DNA of 64,000 bases from Chelativorans salis (GCF_025336525.1 NZ_JAOCZP010000012.1:80065-144064); one strand, 5' to 3'. Counted from the stretch's first letter, positions 34,065-43,576 are shown. Made by a program: numbers and translations. Notes: generated by a model not told the origin, from the sequence alone.

Positions 34065-35681
34065 CTAGTAGAGTATGTGAACTTCCGGATCGACGACGAC
34101 CTCCAGAAGCCTCGGCCCCGTGCTCTCCAAATTTTTCCTCAAGGCGTCCTCCAACTCGGCGGAAGTCCGTACCCGTTGCGCGGGGCACCCCATGGACTTC
34201 GCCAGGTGGAGGAAATCCAATCCCTGCACATCGATGCCCGGGACATCCTGCACCTGCAGCGTGCGACTGAACGAGCGCATGGCGCCGTAGCCACCATTGT
34301 TCAGGACCAGAACGGTGAGATTCACATTGTGCTGGATGGCGGTCCACAAAGCCTGGGGCGAATACATGAACGAGCCGTCACCAATGACACACACGATCTT
34401 CTGCTCGGGCCTGGCAAGACCGAGGCCGACAGCGCCGGGCAGACCATAACCAAGCCCGCCACTCGACATCGTGTAGAAGCCGCCCCATTCTCGAATGCGG
34501 ACGAAGTCTTGCATGATGGGCCGGGTGGACGGCGACTCCTCTATCATGACCATTCCAGGCGCCCAGAGTTTTCCCAGACAGTAGAAGAAATACGCCGGCG
34601 TGATTTCCTTGACGACCTTTGGGCTTTTTGGCGGACTTTTCATGCTGCCCGCCGGATTTATGGTCTCGGGCAGAAGCGCCGCCAGTGCGGGTATGCTGAA
34701 TTTCAGGCTGCCGAGAATACTCAGGCCCAAAGGCGCGGATGCGGCGGTCAAGTGGTCGGTCGTCAAGTGAAAAAGCGATATATCGCTCTCTACCAGCCGG
34801 GATTGCCCGGACACGTGATACGTGAAGACCGGCGCGCCGATGACGCCGACGGCGTCGTATTTCTCCAGCGCCTCGGAGACCTTTTCGGGTGCCGCGGGCA
34901 GGAAGCCCGCGAAAAGAGGATGGTCTTCCGGAAACACGACCCGGGCCGCGAACGGGGCCGCAAGCACGGGGATGTTCATCCGCTCCGCAAGCCCGACCAG
35001 TGCCCGCCCGGCGTCCTCTTCGTCGACTTCGGGCCCCACAACCAGGACGGGAGCCTTGGCGCCGAGCAGCATGGCCGCCGCCTTCTCGATCAGCGACGGG
35101 TCCGGCGCAGTATCAATTGAGATCTCGCGGTCCCTCACCCGCCGGCAGCGCGCCGCCCAGTCGTCCACCGGAACGGATACGAATGTGGGGCCCCAGGGCC
35201 GCTGCATGGCAATGCGGTAGGCCTGCGCGATCGCCGCGGGAACGTCTTCGGGACGCGCCGGCTCGATGCTGTATTTCACATAGGGCTTCGGAAAGCTCGG
35301 CGCGTCTGTCGCGCCGAGAAAGGGCTGATTCAACAACAGATCACGCGATTGCTGTCCGGCGATGATCACCATCGGCGCGCGATTCTTGTACGCCGTGAAC
35401 ACATTGCCAAGCGAATGGCCGAGGCCGGCGGCGGAATGGAGATTCACGAAGGCGGCTTTCCCGGTAGCCCGCGCATAGCCGTCGGCCATGCCGACGACGG
35501 ATGCTTCCTGCAGTGCCAGAACATACCGTATGTCGCTCGGCCAGCGGTCCAGCATCGGCAATTCCGTGGAGCCCGGATTCCCGAAAAACGTATCCACGCC
35601 GACCGAGCGGAGAAAATCGAAGGTTGCTTCCCGGACAGTTGTCCAGTCGGAACGCGTTTCAGATGTGCTTTGCAGATTCAT
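34065..35681 (-). CDS. mdlC: Benzoylformate decarboxylase (ThDP-dependent)
   Basis: A 538-residue ThDP enzyme closely following the MdlC pattern: FFGNPGSTELPML (Ser of the active site), ALQEASVVGMADGYA (ThDP-activating Glu), FVNLHSAAGLGHSLGN (active-site His), FTYHVSG (second active-site His) and the cofactor motif GDGSFMYSPQALWTAIQ with NLTVLVLNN. Length is normal. It converts an aryl-glyoxylate to the aldehyde plus CO2. It is followed by its receptor genes and preceded by an aldehyde dehydrogenase gene, fitting a glyoxylate-aldehyde-acid path. No mandelate dehydrogenase is in the window. The ring-substitution preference is unknown. Confidence 0.87.
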   Translation of the reverse strand: MNLQSTSETRSDWTTVREATFDFLRSVGVDTFFGNPGSTELPMLDRWPSDIRYVLALQEASVVGMADGYARATGKAAFVNLHSAAGLGHSLGNVFTAYKNRAPMVIIAGQQSRDLLLNQPFLGATDAPSFPKPYVKYSIEPARPEDVPAAIAQAYRIAMQRPWGPTFVSVPVDDWAARCRRVRDREISIDTAPDPSLIEKAAAMLLGAKAPVLVVGPEVDEEDAGRALVGLAERMNIPVLAAPFAARVVFPEDHPLFAGFLPAAPEKVSEALEKYDAVGVIGAPVFTYHVSGQSRLVESDISLFHLTTDHLTAASAPLGLSILGSLKFSIPALAALLPETINPAGSMKSPPKSPKVVKEITPAYFFYCLGKLWAPGMVMIEESPSTRPIMQDFVRIREWGGFYTMSSGGLGYGLPGAVGLGLARPEQKIVCVIGDGSFMYSPQALWTAIQHNVNLTVLVLNNGGYGAMRSFSRTLQVQDVPGIDVQGLDFLHLAKSMGCPAQRVRTSAELEDALRKNLESTGPRLLEVVVDPEVHILY

Positions 35682-35772
35682 GGGCCGCAAGATTCTCTAT
35701 GTATTTGGAGTCAAAGCCGGGAGCCGGCGGGTCGGATGATGACACCGCCAGTCCAACCAGCCAGGGCATGGC

Positions 35773-37221
35773 TTAGAACGGATAGTGCTGATGAGGATCC
35801 TCGATGGTGATCCAGCGCAATTCCGTGAACTGCTCCACACCGGACTGGCCGCCGAATTTTCCGTAACCGGACGCCTTTGTCCCGCCGAACGGCATCTGGG
35901 CCTCATCGGCAACCGTCGGGCCATTGATATGGCAGATGCCGGAGTCGATTGCCTCCGCGACGCGAAGCGTTTCGTTGATATCGGAGCCGAATACCGAGGC
36001 GGCGAGGCCGTAGGAACTGTCGTTGGCCAATTCGATGGCGTGCTCGGTATCCCTTGCGCGCAAGACCGCCACGATCGGGCCAAAACTTTCTTCGCTGTAA
36101 AGCTCCATGTCCTTGACGACACCGTCGACAATCGTCGCAGGCATGATCGTTCCGCTTTCGGGAACGCCGCCCGTAGCGACCTTCGCCCCTTTGTTCTCGG
36201 CATCTTCGACAAGAGAGCGAACGTTCTCGATGATGTCGGCATCGACCACCGACCCAAGCACCACATTCTGGGCGGGATCTCCGTACGGAAGCGACTTGGC
36301 CTTTTCAACGAAGCGCTTGACGAACTCGGCCGCAATGGACTCGTCGACGATCACGCGCTCTGTCGACATGCAGATCTGGCCCTGGTTCATGAATGCGCCG
36401 AATGCCGCCGCGTTCACCGCCGCGTCGATATCCGCATCCTTGAGCACAATCATCGGCGCCTTTCCGCCGAGCTCGAGCAGAACCGGCTTTAGATGCTTTC
36501 CGGCCTGTTCCGCAACGATGCGCCCGACACGGGTCGAACCCGTGAAGTTGATGCGCTTGACATTCGGATGCGCGATGAGCGCGGAAACGACTTCGGGCGC
36601 ACCTTCAGCAGAGTGGGTCACGACATTGATCACCCCCTTCGGCAGCCCACCCCGCTCGAAGATCTCGCCGATCATGCGGTGCGTGTGCGGGCACCGTTCC
36701 GATGCTTTTAGAATGACGCTGTTTCCGCAAGCGATCGGCATGACGACAGCCCGGACGCTGAGAATAATCGGCGCGTTCCAGGGCGCCATGCCCACCAGAA
36801 CGCCGACCGGACGCCGCACCGCCATGGCCAGGCTGCCCGGCTTGTCGCTGGGGATGACCTCGCCCTTGAGCTGCGTCGTCATTGCTGCCGCTTCGCGGAT
36901 CATTCCTGCCGCGAGCTTGACGTTGAAGCCGAGCCAGATCTTCGTGGCGCCGGTTTCCCCGGCCGCGACTTCCATGAACTCGGACGCTGCCGCCTCGAAT
37001 TCGTCCGCGACTTTGAGAAGGATTGCCCGCCGCGCGCTTGGGCCAACCTTCGACCACGTTTTGAATGCCTCGGACGCACACGCAACGGCATTGTCCACAT
37101 CGGCTTTGGTAGCCGCCGGCGCAGTCGTGACGACTTCGCACGAGATCGGGTTCCTGCGCTCAAAGTAGTTCGAGTTGCTGGAAGCAACGAACTCACCACC
37201 TAAAAGCATATCGATTTTCAT
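35773..37221 (-). CDS. Aromatic aldehyde dehydrogenase (salicylaldehyde/vanillin dehydrogenase-like)
   Basis: A 482-residue NAD(P)+-dependent ALDH. Seen are the N169-type loop (GMAPWNAPIILSVRAV), GSTRVGRIVAEQAGK, the general-base Glu in LELGGKAPM, the nucleophile Cys in NQGQICMSTERVIVDE and ESFGPIVAVL. The ICMSTER sequence is characteristic of aryl aldehyde dehydrogenases such as salicylaldehyde and vanillin types. It should oxidise the aldehyde from the decarboxylase to a benzoate. A strong GGGAGGAAGCG site precedes the ATG, and an inverted repeat (37300-37329) lies upstream. Confidence 0.88.
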   Translation of the reverse strand: MKIDMLLGGEFVASSNSNYFERRNPISCEVVTTAPAATKADVDNAVACASEAFKTWSKVGPSARRAILLKVADEFEAAASEFMEVAAGETGATKIWLGFNVKLAAGMIREAAAMTTQLKGEVIPSDKPGSLAMAVRRPVGVLVGMAPWNAPIILSVRAVVMPIACGNSVILKASERCPHTHRMIGEIFERGGLPKGVINVVTHSAEGAPEVVSALIAHPNVKRINFTGSTRVGRIVAEQAGKHLKPVLLELGGKAPMIVLKDADIDAAVNAAAFGAFMNQGQICMSTERVIVDESIAAEFVKRFVEKAKSLPYGDPAQNVVLGSVVDADIIENVRSLVEDAENKGAKVATGGVPESGTIMPATIVDGVVKDMELYSEESFGPIVAVLRARDTEHAIELANDSSYGLAASVFGSDINETLRVAEAIDSGICHINGPTVADEAQMPFGGTKASGYGKFGGQSGVEQFTELRWITIEDPHQHYPF

Positions 37222-37299
37222 CGCTTCCTCCCTTTGGTCGCAGATGGCCGGGGTTTGGATCGCCCCCGATCTGCTCGAACATGGTCTAATTGAAGTTAT

Positions 37300-37329
37300 C
37301 TATATTAGCAATACAAAGGTCTAATATAG
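37300..37329 (-). promoter_or_regulatory. Inverted-repeat operator upstream of the aldehyde dehydrogenase operon
   Basis: CTATATTAG at 37300-37308 and CTAATATAG at 37321-37329 are exact inverted copies with a 12-base spacer, in an A/T-rich patch unlike its surroundings. GGTCTAAT is also repeated at 37284 and 37319. It lies 79-108 bases ahead of the ALDH start, the head of the ALDH-decarboxylase-TRAP run. Likely bound by the IclR protein at 30033 (inference). Confidence 0.6.
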
Positions 37330-37388
37330 GTGCGATGCCCTGCCGCAAGACTGTTCCCGATGGGTCGCCATAACGATGGCGTTCGGCA

Positions 37389-38237
37389 TCAGGGGTCCCG
37401 CGCCGTTGGCGTCAGGACGAAATCGAAATGCGAGCACCACTCCGTTTCGCCTCCGACATGCTCGAACGGAGCGACCAACGTTTCTTTCACGCCGAACACC
37501 GTATCGGAGGTGATGTAGGGGTCGTCGCCGACGAATGTGTGGGTCACGAGTTTCTGGTATCCAGGGGCGGTCACCAGGAAATGCATGTGCGCCGGCCGAT
37601 AGGGGTGCCGTCCCAGCGCCCTCAGCATCTTGCCGACCGGCCCGTCATCGGGGATGGGATAGCTCACGGGCTTGATGCCGATGAAGCTGTACCTGCCGCC
37701 CTCGCCGGTCGTGAAGATGCCGCGGTTGTTCCATTTCGGCTGGATACCCGGCTGCTGTACGTCGTAGAACCCTTCGGCGTTGTCGGACCAGACATCGATC
37801 TTGGCGCCCTCGATCGGCTCACCTTGAAGATCGACGACGCGCCCCTCGTAGAGGCAGGTCTCCCCCTTTCCGTCGAGCGAGATGTTCTCCCCCATCGCCC
37901 GCTCCGGCGCACCGGCCACGTGGAAAGGGCCAAAGACAGTATTCTCCGTCGCGCCCACAGGACGGCGATTGTTCATGGCGTCGACCAGCATCGAGAAGCC
38001 GAGGACATCCGACAGCAGGATGAATTCCTGACGCTCGCCCGAGCATATCTGGCCGGTCTTCGTCAGGAAATCGATACCAATGTCCCACTCCTCCTGGGTC
38101 GGATGAATCTCCTTGGCAAAATTGTGCAGGTGCTTGGTCAGGCACGCCATCACCTCCTTCAGCCGCGGATCCACGTCGCTACCCATGCGGGCGTTGACGG
38201 CCTCGACTGAACCTTCCTCGGTGAAAAACTGTGTCAT
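37389..38237 (-). CDS. Intradiol ring-cleavage dioxygenase, hydroxyquinol 1,2-dioxygenase type
   Basis: A 282-residue non-haem Fe(III) dioxygenase. The N-terminal dimerisation helices run to about residue 95. The iron ligands are Tyr in EGFYDVQQPG, Tyr in GRHPYRPAHMHF and the two His of HMH. The EGFYDVQ wording and the linked maleylacetate reductase point to hydroxyquinol rather than catechol, giving maleylacetate. The ATG follows GGGAGG. Its start is 14 bases after the reductase stop. Chlorocatechol dioxygenases can also be paired with maleylacetate reductase, so that remains an alternative. Confidence 0.87.
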   Translation of the reverse strand: MTQFFTEEGSVEAVNARMGSDVDPRLKEVMACLTKHLHNFAKEIHPTQEEWDIGIDFLTKTGQICSGERQEFILLSDVLGFSMLVDAMNNRRPVGATENTVFGPFHVAGAPERAMGENISLDGKGETCLYEGRVVDLQGEPIEGAKIDVWSDNAEGFYDVQQPGIQPKWNNRGIFTTGEGGRYSFIGIKPVSYPIPDDGPVGKMLRALGRHPYRPAHMHFLVTAPGYQKLVTHTFVGDDPYITSDTVFGVKETLVAPFEHVGGETEWCSHFDFVLTPTARDP

Positions 38238-38250
38238 CTCGAACCTCCCG

Positions 38251-39318
38251 TTACGGACGCTTGCCCTCATAAGCGTCTTGCAGCAGCGCGCGCACCGCGT
38301 CGCGCTCGAAGGCACGCGGATTCCAGTAGGAATTCTGCACGGCAAGCTCGGCGACACGATCCAGATCGCTCTCCGACACGCCTAGCGATTTGAGCGCTAG
38401 CGGCGCCCCCAGCTTCTCGGCAAGGTCAAACAGCCCCCCGCCGGCGGTATCGCTTCCCAGAAGATCGGCGACCGGCCTGAGGCGATCGCCCGCAACGAAT
38501 TCGTTGAATGCGGTGGTATGCGGCAGCACGATCGCGTGCGTTTCCGCATGAGGCAGATTCAAGGTGCCGCCGAGCGTGTGGCAGAGCTTGTGATGCAACG
38601 CCATCCCCACCTGGGCGAGCACCGTTCCGCAGAGCCAGGCTCCAAACAGCGTTTCTTCGCGCGCAACCACATCCGTCGGCGCCGCGATGACACGAGGCAG
38701 GCCCTCCGCGAAAGCACGGATGCCTTCCAACGCTAACGCCGAGGAAAGCCGACTGGCATCCCGCGCATAGAGTCCCTCGACGGAGTGGGCCATGGCATTG
38801 AGCGCGCTTGTCACGGTCAGGTCCACCGGCAGCGTTGCGATCAGATCGGCATCGTAGACGACGACTTCCGGCTGAACTCCTGGTGATTTGAGAGTCGTCT
38901 TCACACCATTCTCGGTCTGGCCGAGCACCGGCGTCGCCTCGGAACCCGCATAGGTCGTGGGCAGGACGATCTGCGGCAGGTTGGTGCGGTACGCGATCGC
39001 TTTGCCGAGCCCGATGGTCGATCCGCCGCCGATAGCGATTGTGCAATCCGCCCTGCTCGCGCGGATCTCCGCCATCGCCTCTTCCGTGACCTCCACCGGT
39101 GTATGCATGGCGGCGCCTGAGAACAGGCCTGCGGCGCGGTCACCCAGCGACTGAACGATTTCCTGCCCTTGAGCGACCTGCTGCGGCGTTGTCAGGATCA
39201 ATGCGCGCGAAACGCCCAGAGCGTCCATTTCCTGCCCGAGATCGCGGCGTGCGCCCCGTTCAAAGCGGACACGAACAACTTGCCCCGCAGGATCGAAACC
39301 AGCGTGAAAGACCGGCAT
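38251..39318 (-). CDS. Maleylacetate reductase (iron-containing alcohol dehydrogenase family)
   Basis: A 355-residue group III ADH-like protein. The nucleotide site is IGGGSTIGLGKAIAYRT, followed by LPTTYAGSEATPVLGQT, and metal-site His residues lie in MALHHKLCHTLGG and LPHAETHAIVLPHT, where maleylacetate reductases keep the histidines but usually need no metal. It reduces maleylacetate to 3-oxoadipate with NAD(P)H. The ATG lies two bases after the monooxygenase stop. It forms a three-gene set with the dioxygenase and monooxygenase. Confidence 0.88.
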   Translation of the reverse strand: MPVFHAGFDPAGQVVRVRFERGARRDLGQEMDALGVSRALILTTPQQVAQGQEIVQSLGDRAAGLFSGAAMHTPVEVTEEAMAEIRASRADCTIAIGGGSTIGLGKAIAYRTNLPQIVLPTTYAGSEATPVLGQTENGVKTTLKSPGVQPEVVVYDADLIATLPVDLTVTSALNAMAHSVEGLYARDASRLSSALALEGIRAFAEGLPRVIAAPTDVVAREETLFGAWLCGTVLAQVGMALHHKLCHTLGGTLNLPHAETHAIVLPHTTAFNEFVAGDRLRPVADLLGSDTAGGGLFDLAEKLGAPLALKSLGVSESDLDRVAELAVQNSYWNPRAFERDAVRALLQDAYEGKRP

Positions 39319-39322
39319 CGGA

Positions 39323-40534
39323 TTAGGCCGTCTTCTTCTGGAAGCCGGCAATGTTGCGGTAAGAGGCCGCGACCTGCTCCAGCTCCTCCGCCGTGATCAA
39401 ATCCTCGATCTTGTCGTCGGGGCCCTTGACGCGCGCGTCCGCAATGTCGAGCACCTGCTCCGGACCGCCTTCGCGGTTGGTGAGCACCACCCTGGTGGCC
39501 ACCGGCAGGCGGATTTCCTCGTAGGCTTTCAGCCCTTCAGGACCGGCATTCTCGGCCAGGCAATCGACCAGAACACGGCCGTCCATCATCGCCTGGCTCG
39601 CGCCGTTGGCGCCGATCGGATACATCGGATGCGCGGCATCGCCCAGCAGGGTGACCCGGCCCTGCGTCCAGAACGGCAGCGGGTCGCGATCGATCATCGG
39701 GAATTCGGTCACGCCTTCGCTCGCCTGCATGATCTTGACAAGGTCCATGTCGCTCATCTGGAATTGTTTGAACGGCGTGACGTAATCGAGCGTTGCGCCA
39801 CGGGTCCAATCGGCGTCCTGGATGTGGCGCGGCCTTTCAACGCGCACTTCCGCCACCCAATTGGTCAGCGCCTTGCCCCGTTTGCGCAGCTTTTCGCTGA
39901 TCGGATACATCACGAATTTCACGTCGTGGTTGCCGGCGATCACCATCGTGCGGCCGTCACCGATTTGATCCATCTCGACAGCGCCACGAAACATCATGGT
40001 GCCCTCGTAGCACAACGGTCCTTCATTGGGATGCAGCTGCTCGCGCACCTTTGAACGCAACCCATCCGCCCCGATCAATAGATCGGCCTCATGGGTGTTG
40101 CCATCGGCAAACCGCACAGTGACGTTGTCATCCGTCTGGCTGAAGCCCTCGACGAGCTTTCCCGTTTCAACCGCATCGGCTCCGAGGCGTTCACGGACGG
40201 CATCAAGCAGCAAAAACTGAAATTCGCCGCGGTGGATCGAGTATTGCGGAGCCGCAAAACCCGCCTCGATACTGCGCGGGTCAGACTGGATCAGCTGTCC
40301 GTATTTGGTGCGGTACTCGATGCAACGGGTTCGGATCGCAATCCTGTCCAGAGCCGGACCCAGGCCGAGATCGTGCAGCACCTTAGAGGAATGCGGCATG
40401 ACATTGATGCCGACGCCAAGCGGTCTGATCGCCGGCACGGCCTCGAAAACCTTGACCTCAAAACCTTCTTCATGCAGGCAAAGAGCCGCCGTCAAGCCGC
40501 CTATACCGGCGCCCGCGATCGCGATCCTGATCAC
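39323..40534 (-). CDS. FAD-dependent aromatic monooxygenase, PhzS-like
   Basis: A 403-residue class A flavin monooxygenase. The Rossmann motif IAGAGIGGLTAAL lies at residues 6-18, the DG motif is ADLLIGADGLRSKVR and the GD motif is GRVTLLGDAAHPMYPIGANG. RPLGVGINVMPHSSKVL and QYSIHRGEFQ closely resemble PhzS, which performs decarboxylative hydroxylation of a phenazine carboxylate. Here a similar reaction on a dihydroxybenzoate would yield hydroxyquinol for the next enzyme (inference). The start is GTG after GGGAGG. First gene of the dioxygenase-reductase set. Confidence 0.85.
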   Translation of the reverse strand: MIRIAIAGAGIGGLTAALCLHEEGFEVKVFEAVPAIRPLGVGINVMPHSSKVLHDLGLGPALDRIAIRTRCIEYRTKYGQLIQSDPRSIEAGFAAPQYSIHRGEFQFLLLDAVRERLGADAVETGKLVEGFSQTDDNVTVRFADGNTHEADLLIGADGLRSKVREQLHPNEGPLCYEGTMMFRGAVEMDQIGDGRTMVIAGNHDVKFVMYPISEKLRKRGKALTNWVAEVRVERPRHIQDADWTRGATLDYVTPFKQFQMSDMDLVKIMQASEGVTEFPMIDRDPLPFWTQGRVTLLGDAAHPMYPIGANGASQAMMDGRVLVDCLAENAGPEGLKAYEEIRLPVATRVVLTNREGGPEQVLDIADARVKGPDDKIEDLITAEELEQVAASYRNIAGFQKKTA

Positions 40535-40689
40535 CGCGTCCTCCCTTGTGTACTACAGAGCTGGCACTAGCCGCCATTGGACGGGCATTGCTGTGCCTGT
40601 TGCTCTCGTTGGGATTCTGCGACTTTCAGGCGCGAAAACAATTCACACCCATGATATAAAATAGCACAATTTCAACTTTCGTGCTGGCG

Positions 40690-41589
40690 ATGAACAAAAC
40701 CAAACTCGATCGCGACAAATATGTGTTGGGGGATGCATCCGCCCATGTGGGATTTCTGAATTGCGAGAGAATCTCCGAACGCAGCCATATCCACGGATGG
40801 GAGGTCGACACGCATTACCACGAGGGCTTGTCGCAACTGTTCGTCTTCGGCCAGGGTCATGTCGAGAGCCGCATTGACTACACGCGGCGTACGATCGACG
40901 CCCCCGCCATTGCCTGGCTTCCCGCGCTTTGCAGCCATGCTTTCAGTTACCAGAAGGATATGGAAGGCTGGGTCATCACGGTTCCCACAGCCGATGTGTC
41001 CCGGCTGGCTGCCGGGCGTGTCTGGCTTGAAGGATGGATCAGCCGACCACAGATGCTGTGTGGGGAGCAACACAGCGAGCAACTGGCCGAAGCCGAACGC
41101 CTGTCCAGAAGGATCGAGCGCGAGCACCGAAGCCATGGCGAGGAGCGCAACATTGTTCTGGAGTCGCTATTTCTGCTCGCACTGGTGACCCTCCATCGCG
41201 GACTTGCAATCGCACACAGTGCAAAGGCCGGCATCACCGACCGGCGGCAGCATCTGGTCAACCAGTTCCAGGAGCGCCTCGACCGCCACGTGAGCGCGAT
41301 GCGTTCGGTCGCCGAATACGCAGACATGCTGTCGGTAACGCCCACCCACCTGTCGCGCACGGTCAAATCGGTTACCGGCCGGACGGCGGGCGAGATCATT
41401 CACGACAGGGTGATGCTCGAGGCAAAACGGCAACTCGTCTTCACCGACAACTCCATCTCGGAGATCGCCTACGCGTTGAAGTTCTCAACACCCTCCTACT
41501 TTACGCGGTTTTTCTCGATGCAGACCGGCGAAAATCCGCGCTCGTTTCGACGGCGGATGCGGATTCCGACCAACACGTTGGGCAAATGA
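40690..41589 (+). CDS. AraC-family regulator, PobR-like
   Basis: A 299-residue regulator with an N-terminal cupin sensing domain (HIHGWEVDTHYHEGLSQLFVF, WLPALCSHAF) typical of PobR/HpaA-like activators of hydroxybenzoate genes, and a C-terminal AraC DNA-binding domain (VAEYADMLSVTPTHLSRTVKS and ISEIAYALKFSTPSYFTRFF). It diverges from the monooxygenase gene and so probably activates it. The intergenic 155 bases hold AGCAC/GTGCT half sites at 40663 and 40681. ATG 40690 is preferred over GTG 40681. Confidence 0.87.
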   Translation: MNKTKLDRDKYVLGDASAHVGFLNCERISERSHIHGWEVDTHYHEGLSQLFVFGQGHVESRIDYTRRTIDAPAIAWLPALCSHAFSYQKDMEGWVITVPTADVSRLAAGRVWLEGWISRPQMLCGEQHSEQLAEAERLSRRIEREHRSHGEERNIVLESLFLLALVTLHRGLAIAHSAKAGITDRRQHLVNQFQERLDRHVSAMRSVAEYADMLSVTPTHLSRTVKSVTGRTAGEIIHDRVMLEAKRQLVFTDNSISEIAYALKFSTPSYFTRFFSMQTGENPRSFRRRMRIPTNTLGK

Positions 41590-41647
41590 ATGATCAGCGG
41601 CAGGTCACGGACCGCGAGTGCGACTGGCCGCAGGCTTTGGCAATCCT

Positions 41648-42040
41648 TCACAGCGAAGCGGCAAAGTCCGTGCTGACGGTCTGGGCTTCCCAATCCTCCA
41701 TCTCCCGGACGACCTCCTCCAGTTTGCTCTGTGCGCGCTGCAAGGCGTCAGAGCCGAGCAGTAGATGCAGCGGTGGATTGTCGATTTGACGGCTTCGACG
41801 ATGACACGATCGCCAAGCTGATTGTGGTTGACCTGTGCCAGCTTCGCCATGGTCGCAGCCCCGGTATCGTCATAAGCCGTGTCTTCACTAATGCTCTTGC
41901 GGACGGACGTCCAGGAAATCCGTCCGGAACTGTCCCGGAGCGACTGCGGTGCCCCTTATACCAAGCGGAGCAACTTCTTGCGACAATGACGCCGAGAAGC
42001 CCCCGAACGCATATCTGGCAGGGAGCCAGTTGCAAGGAGC
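41648..42040 (-). pseudogene. SDR-family oxidoreductase remnant
   Basis: Three frames together give the last third of a short-chain dehydrogenase: ARYAFGGFSASLSQEVAPLGIRGTAVAPGQFRTDFLD near 41890-42020, then AKLAQVNHNQLGDRVIVEAV, then PPLHLLLGSDALQRAQSKLEE to a TGA at 41648. At least two indels separate them, and the cofactor-binding N terminus is absent. It starts only 59 bases after the PobR-like regulator gene. Non-functional. Confidence 0.65.
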
Positions 42041-42286
42041 TTGTGGACTACCAGGATCGCGCGCGTGCCTGCGCGATCTGGTAAGAGAAGGCACACTGTC
42101 ATGAAGCCAGCCGGGGCTTCCCGCGAACAGGGGGACGGCGGGCGGTAGGGAGGCCAGCTCTCCGGCGGGGTCGACGCCACTTCCCGGCCGACATGCGAGT
42201 CCGTCGGGTTCACGAGCGCGCCTGATGTGACTTCGCCCCCGCATTGATGTACAGCTCCCGCGCCGGTTTCGTAGCCGGGAGCGCAT

Positions 42287-42858
42287 GTGCACGATCGAAG
42301 GATCAGATTCCGTCACATCCGGGCATTCCTCGAAATTGCGAGCAGCGCAGCGTCAGCCGCGCCGCGGAACGGTTGCACACGGCGCAACCGGCCGTATCGC
42401 GCACATTGCGCGAACTGGAGACGGAAATCGGCAAGCCGCTGTTCGACCGTACCTCCGACGGGCTGATCCTGACGGAAGCGGGGCAGAGGCTCTACCACTT
42501 CGCCGACACCGGCATGAGCCATGTGGCAGTGGGTGTGGCGGAGGCATCGGGACAGGGACGATCGGAACTGGTGACGCTGGGCGCGCTGCCCAACATCACC
42601 CGACGCGTGCTCCCGGACGTAATCCTTCAGTTCAAGCGCATCCACCCCGATGTCATCGTGCGGCTGCTGACAGGCACCAATGTCGAGTTGCTGAACAAGC
42701 TCAGGGCTGGCGAAGTCGACTTCGTGATCGGACGACTTTCGGACCCGGAAACGATGACCGGGCTGAGCTTCGAGCATCTGCTCTATGAGATCATGGCCTT
42801 CGCCGCGCGCGCCGGGCACCCGCTTGCGGGGCAGGAGCATGTGACACTGAGCGAGATC
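42287..42858 (+). pseudogene. LysR-family regulator (PcaQ/GbpR-like), frameshifted and truncated
   Basis: A GTG after GGGAGC opens HDRRIRFRHIRAFLEIA, the PcaQ-type start of the HTH. One missing base near 42345 shifts the frame, and it resumes as SVSRAAERLHTAQPAVSRTLRELE through IGKPLFDRTSDGLILTEAG and into the effector domain as far as GQEHVTLSEI. There it ends abruptly at a junction with an inverted ABC binding-protein fragment. About 90 C-terminal residues are missing. PcaQ homologues control protocatechuate genes, which may explain its place beside the aromatic island. Confidence 0.7.
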
Positions 42859-43095
42859 AAGACCCTGTTCGGCAAAAAGCGCCTTGTTCCAGTGCAGACC
42901 GGTGGTGGCGTGGCGGAACGGGATCGCCGTCAGCTTGCCGTCATGCGTCAACGCCTTTTTCAGCGGCTCGGGGATCGATTCGAGGATTTCGATCGGCTCC
43001 GCGGCGATCCGCTCGTCCAGCGGTTCGAGCAGCGCCGCGATGCGAGGCGTGCGGAACTTGTTGATGACGAAGGCGAAATCGATGCGCTCATGCCG
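42855..43095 (-). pseudogene. ABC sugar-type substrate-binding protein fragment
   Basis: On the minus strand the frame reads FAFVINKFRTPRIAALLEPL, then ALTHDGKLTAIPFRHATTGLHWNKALFAEQGLD, an internal segment of a family 1 solute-binding protein (GKLYALPF...TTGLYYNK is the family pattern). Both ends are missing; the left end is the junction with the LysR remnant. A recombination scar, not a functional gene. Confidence 0.6.
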
Positions 43096-43287
43096 TGGAA
43101 CTACACGAACTGAACGGCCTCAGCTTGCCGCTTACGCTGCACTTCTTCTCTATCGAATTTGACAGAAGAGCGCGCAGAAGATGAGTGTGGAGGAGACCGG
43201 GGATCGTCTCAGCAGGGTGGTTCTCTGCCGTCTGTCTCGCCGATCGGAACGAGCAGGTTGCGGACGGAGCGGTCGTCGCCAAGCCGT

Positions 43288-43560
43288 TTATCGAATGGCG
43301 TATTCGGGGCCGCAAGTCGCCTGTCCGCTTGTAGCGAACACACCCGGGAAAGCTACCATTCCGTGGGTGCTATAATGGCGAAGCGGCCAGCCTGATCGCG
43401 CAACAACCCACCGCTTCAGTCCTACCGGGCAGCGATAGACATCCTTGTCCTTGAGATACCGGAAATGCTGCTTGACGAAGAGCCCCTTGATGCGATTGCC
43501 CAACGTCATGGGCTCGGGCATGGTTACCGTGACGTTCTGCTTGACGCAGGCGAGAACCTC
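43288..43560 (-). mobile_element. IS1182-type transposase fragment
   Basis: The minus strand reads GEVLACVKQNVTVTMPEPMT, then KGLFVKQHFRYLKDKDVYRCPVG, matching the segment of IS1182/IS5-group DDE transposases that precedes the Cys-rich YRYWTxxCxxC region. After the CPVG block the pattern decays with a frameshift. The catalytic residues are not all present, and no terminal inverted repeats were found. Remnant only. Confidence 0.6.
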
Positions 43561-43576
43561 TCCGCTGTTGAACCTA

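Noticed and set aside
33873..35120. A 415-codon plus-strand frame opposite the benzoylformate decarboxylase
   Set aside because: Antisense of an enzyme with all ThDP motifs present.
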